This document shows positions 17,450 to 25,700 of a stretch of DNA of 64,000 nt, piece after piece. The stretch comes from Sphingomonas sp. (GTDB lineage Bacteria; Pseudomonadota; Alphaproteobacteria; Sphingomonadales; Sphingomonadaceae). Numbering within the stretch: the first letter of the stretch is position 1; each line of letters begins with the position of its first letter. The notes beneath the pieces were generated by a model that searched no databases, was not told the DNA's origin, and saw nothing but the letters and a program-made list of their open reading frames with translations. Location: positions 1-64,000 of the forward strand of contig NZ_JAIXHL010000023.1 of assembly GCF_030145815.1 (NCBI RefSeq), written 5' to 3'. Position numbers and translations under genes: made by a program.

Positions 17450-17523
17450 TTCAACTGATTGGTTTCGTGCCCATCGGCATGTAGCCTTCTCGAAAGCGGC
17501 GATCGCCACCGTCGCATTGTTTG
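17450..17523 (+). repeat. direct repeat copy 2, leader of the following gene
   Basis: Partner of 17138-17211. It ends 11 bases before ATG 17535 and therefore forms the 5' leader of that gene. The copies are 312 bp apart start to start. Confidence 0.7.
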
Positions 17524-17534
17524 AGAGAGTTGCG

Positions 17535-18023
17535 ATGACGAAGACCAGACGCAAAAGGAAGGCTACGCCTAAGCCGGTTTATTCTCTCAGGGCGGAGATT
17601 CAGGTGGCCTGGCCCACCTATTATGTCGTCGACGGGCCGGAGCGCCGCTTAGACGAGACATTCGTCCGGCTGAAGTGTGTGATCGTCGAGACCAGTGCAA
17701 TGCTTGAGCAGCACAGGGGAGAGGAAATTGAAATACGGCTCGCCTGCGAGCGATTTCTGCCCGACGTCTCCCAATCGGCTCAGCGAGCGCAGCTTTCTCT
17801 AATTCTTCGCAAGAACCTTCGTTCGATGATGGCTTATTTGCCCCCGGACGCGATTTGGGCATTACCAGGGATCATCGCGTCTAAGGCGATTACCCACGTC
17901 CAGGTGGATTGCGATGAACTCTACCGAGGCGTGGCCACTGGCGTGAGCATCTACCTTTCTACGCTAGCCGAAATGCACTTGCTCGAGGCGCGTTCCGTAG
18001 AGGGGAGGGCGCGGGATGCATGA
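17535..18023 (+). CDS. hypothetical protein at the end of the element
   Basis: 162 residues from ATG 17535 (GAGAG 8-12 bases upstream); an upstream ATG at 17517 would add six residues but lacks a site. The N-terminus is strongly basic (TKTRRKRKATPK), followed by a compact domain with the segments LACERFLPDVSQSAQRAQLS and LRSMMAYLPPDAIWALPGII. No family recognised and no catalytic motif. It stands alone on the plus strand behind the two palindromes and the repeated leader. Confidence 0.6.
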   Translation: MTKTRRKRKATPKPVYSLRAEIQVAWPTYYVVDGPERRLDETFVRLKCVIVETSAMLEQHRGEEIEIRLACERFLPDVSQSAQRAQLSLILRKNLRSMMAYLPPDAIWALPGIIASKAITHVQVDCDELYRGVATGVSIYLSTLAEMHLLEARSVEGRARDA

Positions 18024-18372
18024 CGGGGTAAGGGGCCGTCCTGAAGCCCGAATCAAAAGGCCCAGTTTCTGCATTTGTTCCTGTGCAGGAATGGCGGAAT
18101 TCCGAGACTTTGAAATTGCCAGAGTCCCTAAAAAGGCATCGAACCAATACGTTAGTTGCCTAGTGCGGGCGAAATTGTGGGCCTTTCCAAAAACCACATC
18201 GCCTAAAATACTGATTTAACACAGGAAAATGGGGTAGACGTGAGTCCTCTTCTGGCACCATTTTCCTAAAGCATTGGCCACTTCTGTGCCTCACGCCCCG
18301 GGCGGTCGGGGCGCGGCTGCTCGAACCGCGCGCGCCAGCACCCGGCGCGCGACGGGCGCGCCGGGGTTTCGT
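18024..18372. other. non-coding junction between the element and the repair island
   Basis: 349 bases without a gene I would defend; short open frames here lack ribosome-binding sites. It is AT-richer on the left and becomes very GC-rich from about 18290. It holds the tRNA-Leu-like piece (18224-18266) and a 7-bp GC hairpin CGCCCCG/CGGGGCG (18294-18300 and 18307-18313) that could end pnkp transcription but has no T-run. Confidence 0.5.
18224..18266 (+). repeat. tRNA-Leu-like remnant inside an inverted repeat; candidate attachment site
   Basis: GGAAAATGG (18224-18232) and CCATTTTCC (18258-18266) are perfect inverted arms. Between them GGTAGACG (as in the D-arm of alphaproteobacterial tRNA-Leu) is followed directly by GAGTCCTCTTCTGGCACCA (18242-18260, starting at 18242), close to the T-loop/acceptor 3' end of tRNA-Leu genes, including CCA. 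It does not fold as a whole tRNA: the T-loop is degenerate and the acceptor strand is one base short. I read it as a decayed or partial tRNA copy of the kind left at att sites. Confidence 0.35.
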
Positions 18373-20913
18373 TCACAGCCGCGGATCGACCGGCTCGGTT
18401 TCCATCGCCAGCACCCCGAATACCGCCTGATGCACGCGCGTCAGCGGGGCGTGCTCGACGAACCGGTGAAGCGCCTCCAGCCCCAGCGCGAACTCGCGCA
18501 TCGCCATGGAGCGCTTGTGGCCGAGACCGCGCTTCTTGAGGCGTGACAGGTTGTCGGGCCGATCATAGTCGGGGCCGTAGATGATCCGCAGATATTCGCG
18601 GCCGCGGCATTTGATCGCCGGCTGGAGCAAACCCTTCTGCCCGCGCGCGATGAAGTCGAGCGGCTTGACTACCATGCCCTCGCCGCCCGCGGCCGTCATC
18701 GCTTCCCACCAGGCGACGGCGTCGGCAACCTGCACTGCGTCGTCGAGGTCGATCCGGCGGTAGTCGGTCGCAACCAGCATAGCCGGATCAGCGGAGGCCA
18801 GGCGGTGCGCCATCGTCATGTGCCAGAGATGGTCGCGCGTATCATGCACCGCGCTTTCGCTGGCGAGCAGATGGAACGGCGCGATGCGCAGATCATCGAT
18901 CCCGGCGAACGGCGCGACATAGCGGTTGTAAGCCGCGCGGTAGCGCACTGCGTCATCCAGGCGCGTTGCCGTCGCGTCGGCCAGCGCATCGACCGCCACA
19001 CCACGCGCCCGCGCCGCCGCGAGCGCCTGTGACGCCGCATCCAGCCCGGTGATCGCCGCCGATCCCACCGCCGCATATTGGCCGCGCACCAGCGACCCGG
19101 CCTTCATGCTCCACGGCATGATCTCGGCGTCCCACAGCACCCAATCGGTGCCGAGCTCATCCCACAGGCCCGACGCCTCCATTGCGGTATCGAGCCGGTG
19201 CATCGCCGCCGCCTCGATCGCCGCGTCGTTGAAGAAGCGGCGCCCGGTGCGGGTGACGATCACGCCACGCGAACCATCATGCACGCCGAAGCGCTTCTCG
19301 GCGACGCCCTGGGTGCGCGCGAGCACGATCAGCGCGCGCGATCCCATATGCTTCTCTTCGGCGACCAGCGTCTTCACGCCCTTCGACCCGTAATAAGCGA
19401 ACGCCTCCTCCGGCCGCTCGAGCCAGCCGTCCATGGCGCTGGTCTCGGCCGGTGACATGGTGGGCGGGAGATGGATCAGCCAGCGCGGATCGACCGCATA
19501 ACGGCTCATCACCTCGAGCGCCGCAGCGGCATTGTCCTCACGCACCGTGACGAAGCCATAGAGCCGCGTCTCGATCACCTGCTTGCCCAGCACATCGCCG
19601 ATGTCGAGTTGATGCTGGCCAAGCCCGGTGTCCGCCGCCGGAGCCTCGAGCGGCCGGATCGGCTCGTAATAGGTCCGCTCAGCCGGGACCGACACCAGCT
19701 CCAGCTCGGGATAGCGCAGCGCGGTCAGCTTGCCGCCGAACACGCAGCCCGTATCGATGCAAATAGTGCCGTTGACCCAGTTGGCGTCGAGCACCGGCGT
19801 GTGGCCATACACCACCTTCGCCTTGCCCTTGTAATCCGCCGCCCAGTCCCAGCGCACCGGCAGGCCGAACTCGTCGATCTCACCAGTGGTTTCGCCATAC
19901 ATACAGAAGCTGCGCACCGCCCCCGATGCGCGGCCCTGCATTTCCTCCTTGAGTCCCGCATGCGCGACGACGAGCTTGCCGCCGTCGAGGACATAATGGC
20001 TGATCAGGCCGTCGAGCCATTGGCGCATCTCGGCGGCGAACTCGGGCGGCTCGCCCGCGAACTGCTCAATCGTCTCGCCAAGGCCGTGGCTGACCTTGAC
20101 GTTGCGACCGTCGAGATGGCGTTTCAGCTTATCATCATGGTTGCCGAGCACGACCATGCCGGTCCCGCTATCGACCGTGTGCTTGGCAATGCGCAGCGCG
20201 TCGGGCGAGCGTGGCCCCCGATCGACGAGGTCGCCGACGAAGATCGCGCGACGACCCTCAGGCGGGGTGACGCTGACCTGCTTGCCGTCCCAGACGACCG
20301 CATAGCCGAGCTCGCCGAGCAAGGTCTCAAGTTCGGTCGCGCAGCCATGGATGTCGCCGATAATGTCGAACGGCCCGGTCTCCTCGCGGCGGTCGGTCCA
20401 CAGCCGCGTGCGTGTGATCTCAACCGCATCGACCTCCTCGACCGAACGCAGTCGGTGGACGTAGCGGATGCCCTCACGGTTCATGCCGCCGATGCCGCGC
20501 TTCAGCGCCTGGGCATGGCGACGCACCGGGCCGTCGCCGAACTGACGATCGGGCCGGTCCTTGTTGCGCGCTACGGCGATCTCGACGGGCAGGTCGAACA
20601 CGATTGCGACCGCCAGCGCGTGCCATTTGCGCGCGAGCGCGATCAGCGTCTTGCGCGACTCCGGCTGGACGTTGGTCGCGTCCACCACGGTGAAGCGACG
20701 ACCTTTGAGCCGCTTCTCCACGACATAATGCAGCACATCGAATGCATCGCCGGTCGCACCCTGATCGGTCTCGTCATCGGCGACCCATCCGCGCATCCGG
20801 TCCGATGAGATGACTTCAGTCGGCAGGAAGTGCTTCGCCGCAAAGCTCGACTTGCCGGTGCCCGAGGCACCAACCAGCAATACCAGGGCAAATTGGGGAA
20901 TCTCGATCTTCAT
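18373..20913 (-). CDS. pnkp: Pnkp, polynucleotide kinase-phosphatase-ligase for RNA repair
   Basis: 846 residues from ATG 20913, coupled to hen1 by ATGA; the frame stays open further upstream but that part is the shadow of hen1. Three modules as in Clostridium thermocellum Pnkp: a 5'-kinase with P-loop GASGTGKSS (15-23), a metallophosphatase (DIHGC near 187, GDLVDRGP near 225-232, GNHD near 260) that also removes 2',3'-cyclic phosphate, and an adenylyltransferase domain whose lysine lies in EEKHMGSR near 523. It heals and, with Hen1, seals RNA (such as tRNA) cut by ribotoxins. All key residues visible are intact. Confidence 0.96.
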   Translation of the reverse strand: MKIEIPQFALVLLVGASGTGKSSFAAKHFLPTEVISSDRMRGWVADDETDQGATGDAFDVLHYVVEKRLKGRRFTVVDATNVQPESRKTLIALARKWHALAVAIVFDLPVEIAVARNKDRPDRQFGDGPVRRHAQALKRGIGGMNREGIRYVHRLRSVEEVDAVEITRTRLWTDRREETGPFDIIGDIHGCATELETLLGELGYAVVWDGKQVSVTPPEGRRAIFVGDLVDRGPRSPDALRIAKHTVDSGTGMVVLGNHDDKLKRHLDGRNVKVSHGLGETIEQFAGEPPEFAAEMRQWLDGLISHYVLDGGKLVVAHAGLKEEMQGRASGAVRSFCMYGETTGEIDEFGLPVRWDWAADYKGKAKVVYGHTPVLDANWVNGTICIDTGCVFGGKLTALRYPELELVSVPAERTYYEPIRPLEAPAADTGLGQHQLDIGDVLGKQVIETRLYGFVTVREDNAAAALEVMSRYAVDPRWLIHLPPTMSPAETSAMDGWLERPEEAFAYYGSKGVKTLVAEEKHMGSRALIVLARTQGVAEKRFGVHDGSRGVIVTRTGRRFFNDAAIEAAAMHRLDTAMEASGLWDELGTDWVLWDAEIMPWSMKAGSLVRGQYAAVGSAAITGLDAASQALAAARARGVAVDALADATATRLDDAVRYRAAYNRYVAPFAGIDDLRIAPFHLLASESAVHDTRDHLWHMTMAHRLASADPAMLVATDYRRIDLDDAVQVADAVAWWEAMTAAGGEGMVVKPLDFIARGQKGLLQPAIKCRGREYLRIIYGPDYDRPDNLSRLKKRGLGHKRSMAMREFALGLEALHRFVEHAPLTRVHQAVFGVLAMETEPVDPRL

Positions 20914-22316
20914 GCCGCGGCCTTCGCTTCGTCCATGCGGGTAAAAATGGCGACCTGGGTCGGGTGGCCATGGGTCGGGTCTTCGCTGCCGATCCCGTCG
21001 AACCGCACGGCATAGCGATGGGCGAGGCCCACGCTCTCCGCCCAGTGCCGGAACTCGGCGCGGGTCCATTCGAAGCGATGGTCGGGGTGACGCATCGCGT
21101 CGGACTTCATCCCCTCGAACAGCGCGTTATATTCGCGGTTCGGCGTTGTCACGATCACCGCGCCGGGCCGGGCATGGCCGAACACATTTGCCTCGAACGC
21201 CGGCAGTCGCTCGGCCTCCATGTGCTCGATCACCTCGATCACTGCGGCGACGTCGAAGCCCTTGAGCCGATCGTCGCGATAGACGAGCGAGCCCTGGAGC
21301 AGCTCGATCCGCTGGCGCTTCATGTCGGGCATATGGTCGAGCTTCAGGCGATCGCCGGCACCGGCGAGCACGCGCGGCGCGACCTCGACCCCGGTGATCT
21401 TGGCGAGACCCGGCAGCTTGAGCAGCTCGCGCAGCAACCGCCCCTCGCCACAACCAAGGTCGATGACGCTCGCCGCACCCAGCTCGCGGATCAGCGCGAC
21501 GACGCGCTCCATGCGCTGGTCATTGAGCCGGATCGGCTTCTCGATCGCCTCCTCGGCCGAATCCCGCGCGGCATGTTCCTCCGGCTCCTCGGCCTCGACG
21601 CGCTCGTCGAGCTGCTGCCGCGCCTTGCGGACCAGGCCGCCAAAGCCGCGCAGGTAGCGCCGCACGATCAGCTCACGGTCGGGATGCGTCTCGAGCCAGC
21701 CCTCGCCCTTGCGCAGCAGCTTCTCGACCTCGGCCTCACCGACATAGTAATGCTTGTTGTTGTCGAGCACCGGGATCAGCACGAACAAATGCGTCAGCAA
21801 CGCGGCCAGACGCACCTGCCCGCTCAGCTTCAGCGTGACATAGGGGCTGTTGCCCCAGTCGGGATGCGCGGGGTCGAGCGGGATCGCCTCGACCTCGACC
21901 GTATAGCCGAGCGGCGCGAACATGCGCTCCAGCAGATCCAATCCACCGCGCGCAGGCAATGGCGTGATCATCGCCTCGAGCGGGATCGCCTGGTCGGCCA
22001 GCTCCTGGCGCAGCTTCGAACGTCCGCCCATCGCGGTGTTGAGCAGCCGCCCCAGCGCGACCGACAGCAGCGAAGACGCCGCATAGGGGCGATCGTTGAC
22101 ATATTGATCCTCGATGCTGCCCTTGCCGCGCACCAGCTCGACGGCGTCCACGTCGAGCGTGATCGCCGCGGTGCAGCGCGCCTCGGTCGCCTCGGGGTAG
22201 AACAGGGTCGCCTTGCCGAAGCTCAGCTCGACCTCATGCACATTGTCCGGGTGCTTCATCAGCAAGAAGCCGAGATCGGTCGCGGGCTGATGCGTCGTGG
22301 TGATCGTCAGAAGCAT
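20910..22316 (-). CDS. hen1: Hen1, RNA 3'-terminal ribose 2'-O-methyltransferase
   Basis: 468-residue partner of Pnkp. The N-terminal half (1-240) is the bacterial Hen1 domain that activates Pnkp ligation; the C-terminal half is a SAM methyltransferase with VIDLGCGEGRLLREL near 285 and the metal-binding EVIEHMEAER near 362. It methylates the 2'-OH at the break so the repaired RNA resists a second cut. ATG 22316 has no clear ribosome-binding site, and a terminator-like hairpin stands 17 bases upstream, which hints at controlled expression. Confidence 0.96.
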   Translation of the reverse strand: MLLTITTTHQPATDLGFLLMKHPDNVHEVELSFGKATLFYPEATEARCTAAITLDVDAVELVRGKGSIEDQYVNDRPYAASSLLSVALGRLLNTAMGGRSKLRQELADQAIPLEAMITPLPARGGLDLLERMFAPLGYTVEVEAIPLDPAHPDWGNSPYVTLKLSGQVRLAALLTHLFVLIPVLDNNKHYYVGEAEVEKLLRKGEGWLETHPDRELIVRRYLRGFGGLVRKARQQLDERVEAEEPEEHAARDSAEEAIEKPIRLNDQRMERVVALIRELGAASVIDLGCGEGRLLRELLKLPGLAKITGVEVAPRVLAGAGDRLKLDHMPDMKRQRIELLQGSLVYRDDRLKGFDVAAVIEVIEHMEAERLPAFEANVFGHARPGAVIVTTPNREYNALFEGMKSDAMRHPDHRFEWTRAEFRHWAESVGLAHRYAVRFDGIGSEDPTHGHPTQVAIFTRMDEAKAAA

Positions 22317-22333
22317 GGGATGATCCAGATATG

Positions 22334-22363
22334 AAAAAGCCCCGTCGAAGGCTCGGCGGGGCT
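22334..22363 (-). terminator. intrinsic terminator or attenuator in front of hen1
   Basis: On the minus strand an 11-bp stem (22363-22353 with 22348-22338, one G-U) closes a 4-base loop and is followed by T residues down to 22334. It ends transcripts arriving from the large helicase gene (stop 22778), yet it is only 17 bases before the hen1 start. So either hen1 relies on readthrough, or its own leader RNA is attenuated here. Confidence 0.7.
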
Positions 22364-22777
22364 GCGGTCATGGTCGGGTGATGGGAAGTGGGTCCGACTA
22401 TGGCGCAGCGCAGGCGTGCGGGTAGGGATTGACGGCGCGCAGGTTCGATGCCGCGTGCATGGACACGCAGGCCAGACGTTCATTGCGGGCTATCGAAAGC
22501 AGCATGGGTGACTTCATCGCCGGGAAGTGCGCGATGGTCAACGACTTATCTGGGGTGCTTGCGGAGCAGATGTCGTCGGACCTGAGCTCAAATCACTCAG
22601 AAACGCCGGCCCGGGCGCGACGCCGACTATTTTCCACGCCCGTCGACGCCGATGCGATGGTTCGTAATACCGCGCCCTGCTTTCTGGCTCCGGCACTGGC
22701 AACAGGGCTGCGCAGGGGAGGAGCGGAAACGGCAAGCAAGCGGTCCATGTCCGAGGTACAAGCAGGCCGCAACTCGT
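22364..22777. other. 414-bp intergenic leader between the large helicase gene and hen1
   Basis: No gene is supported on either strand; the one long plus-strand frame (from 22429) continues antisense through the helicase gene and has low-complexity Arg-rich translation. Given the terminator at its distal end it may hold the hen1-pnkp promoter and an RNA leader. I see no recognisable riboswitch. Confidence 0.4.
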
Positions 22778-25700
22778 TTAGGGCTCGCGATCCGCGCGTG
22801 CGGCCACCTCGCGCATGGCTGCGTACAAGTCAAAGGACCGAAAGGCGTCGCCCGTCGCTTCGACACGCCCCTCATACTCGGATTGAGCCGCGACGGCACG
22901 GTCGCCATATAGCCGCGGCGCTTCGGTCGCGCGGCGCACCACTTCCACCTCACCCAGATATGTTTCGCCGCGCCAAATCTCGTACAGCTTGCCCCGGATC
23001 GCTTCATGGGGCTGAAGATCTCCGATCGGTCGGAGCGCCGGCCCCCTCGGTTCGCGCGGACCGGTCGAACCGCTGTCAGCCGCCACGTTGGGGGCGGGAT
23101 CGCGCGCTGGGCCGTCGACTGCGGATTGGTCCTCAATGGGCGAGACTGGTGCAGTTGCGCCGCGCTGTCTTGGCTTGACTGTCTGTTCCGGCTGCCCCTG
23201 CGAACCGAGCTCGCGCGTCATTCGGTCGCGGAGCTGGTCAAGCCATGCCAGCAGTTTCGCCGTTTCGCGCGCGGGGTCGGCGAACCAGTCGGTCGACCAC
23301 ACGCGATAGATGTTCCAGCCCAGATTTTCGAGGATCGTCTGGCGAATATGGTCGCGGTCGCGAACGCTGAGGCCCGAATGATAGGGGGCGCCGTCGCATT
23401 CGATACCAGCGATGAAGCCGACCGGACACGCGGCGTGCCGCACACCCAGGTCGATACGGAACTTCTCGACGCCGACCTGATATACGACGTCATAGCCAGC
23501 CGCGCGCAACGCATCGGCGACGAACATCTCGAAATCGCTATCCGTCTCGCCGCCCGACGCATCTTCATACTGGGCGCCGCCATGGGCATAGGTCAGATAG
23601 CTTTTGAACGCGATGACGCCCTTGGACGATTTCTCGGTCACTTTGACGTCATCGGGACGCAGCGACGTGATCAGGCGGCAGGACATTTTGGCGCGGGTCA
23701 CCAGCACGTTGAGCCGTCGCCAGCCAACTTCGCGGTTCATCAGGCCGAAATTTTGCCGCACGGCACCGTTTTTGTCGGGGCCATACACAGTCGAGATCAG
23801 GATGATGTCGCGCTCGTCACCCTGGACGTTCTCGAGGTTCTTGATGAAGAACTCGTCGATCGTCCCGGCAAAGGCCTCGACATATTTGCGAACCCGCTCC
23901 TCTTCCACGATCAGCCGGTCGAACTCGTTCTGAAGCAGCTCGGTCTGTTTGGCATTCATCGCGACGATCCCGATCGACCGCTCGGGATGGGTCTGCATCA
24001 GCCCGAATGCCTGCTCGATCACCAGCTCCGCCTCACGCTGGTTGATCGACGATTCATAGGCGGTGTCGGGATAGAATACCGGGGCATAGAGGCATTTCAC
24101 GCCCAGCAGAGCGTCATCATTTGCCATCGGGCTGGGAAACACGACCAGATCGCGATGATAGAATTCGCGATTTGAAAACTGGATGAGGCTCTCATGCTGG
24201 GAGCGATAATGCCACTTGAGCCGCGGCTTGGTCCGGAATCGCTGGTTCGCCAGATCGAGGATGGATTCGGTCCCCTCATCGACGCCCACCCCATCGCCGT
24301 CGCCATCGCCATCATCGGCTCCTGCGACCTGGAAATGGTCGCTGGGCGGTAGCTGGTTGGCGTCGCCCACGACGACGAACTGATCGGCGCGCATGATGCA
24401 GCTCACCGAAAATTCCGGACGCATCTGCGACGCTTCATCAATGATCAACAGGTCAAAGTTGAGCGACCCGGGGCGAATGAACTGGGCGATGGATGTGGGT
24501 GACATCATCCATACGGGCTTCAGCACCTGGAGCGCCTGACCGGCACGATGCACCACGTCTCTCAGCGGTGTTCTCGGACGGCTGAGCCCAATCTCATTCT
24601 CCAGCAGGCGTAGCTCGGTGAAATCGGCCTTTCTGCCATAGCCCACACCGGTTGGCGGCTGGTCGGCAAGGCGGCGGGCAATGATTGCCGCAGCCTCGAG
24701 CTTATGAAGCTCCTTATCGACCTTTTTGAACGCCTGTCGCGCGGCATCAAGCGAGAGACTGCCGAGGCGCCCCAGCTCTTGCCCATCACCCCCGAGATAT
24801 GCACGCAAGAGCGCGGAAATCGCAGTCAGTTCATAGAGGTCGTCGATCTGTTGCGCCGGCACGTCTTTAACTGCGGCCGCGTCCGCAAACGGCGCCAGGT
24901 TGCGCGCGGTGACAGCCGCCCGATATTTGAGGAGGTCTGCGGCCAGGCTGATGCCGTCACGGTCGGTGCCCAGCGCGTGCAGCACCGCCGAGGCAGCAGG
25001 CCAATCCAGCGTATCGCACAGATCGGCCGTATCGAGCTCGGCTTCGTCCCATAGCTGGTCCGATGCCGCATCCCAGCGCGCGACCGCCCGGTGCAGGTCG
25101 GTCGCGCACGCACATACTGCGGTAAGCAGCGCGACGGGCGTGGCGGTCCCGTTGACCAGCGCTGCAATGTCCACAGGGCCGCCGACCGCATACAGCGTGT
25201 CAAGCTCGGTCAAGCTCGTTCGCAGAGTATCGAGCGGGCATGCCACATCTCCCACCCAGCGGAACATGGGCTGTTCGCGGAGCGCATCGAAGCGCTGTTT
25301 CGCTTCATGAAGGTTCAGCACAGCGTCGGCAATCATCCCGCCCGCCTTGCGGCGATACTGGACCGTATCTCCCACGCCCATCGCGCTGCTCGCGTCGGCA
25401 ATAGTCCGCATGTGCGTTGCCGCGTCGGAACAGCGATCGCCCAGATCGCAGAGCGCCGTATCGGCGAAGCCAGCGTCGGCCAGTTCGGCAAGCAAGCCGG
25501 CGAGCCGATCGCAGCCGGCGGAGAGCGTCTTTCGCTCCGTCTCATCCGCCGCCAACCAGCTGCGCAGCGCGCCCGTCTCGTCCAGCGTTGCAAGCTGGGC
25601 CGCCGCTTCCATGACAAGCGCGCGCGCAGCAGAGAGCGAGCGGAAATCGCTATCAAGTCCGTTCCACAGCAACGCAGGGAACAGGGCTCGTGCCTTGCAT

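Noticed and set aside
18016..18219. 67-codon plus-strand frame after the gene at 17535
   Set aside because: No ribosome-binding site, no recognisable domain, and it lies in the probable junction sequence.
18224..18266. Complete functional tRNA-Leu gene
   Set aside because: Only a D-arm-like piece and the 3' end are present; anticodon arm, variable arm and a proper T-loop are missing, so it was kept only as a possible att remnant.
20914..21069. 52-residue N-terminal extension of Pnkp
   Set aside because: It is the shadow of the hen1 3' end; the kinase P-loop spacing and the ATGA overlap fix the start at 20913.
22429..23178. Long plus-strand open frame crossing the hen1-helicase gap into the helicase gene
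   Set aside because: It is antisense to the helicase C-terminus for half its length, has no ribosome-binding site and an Arg/Pro-rich low-complexity translation.
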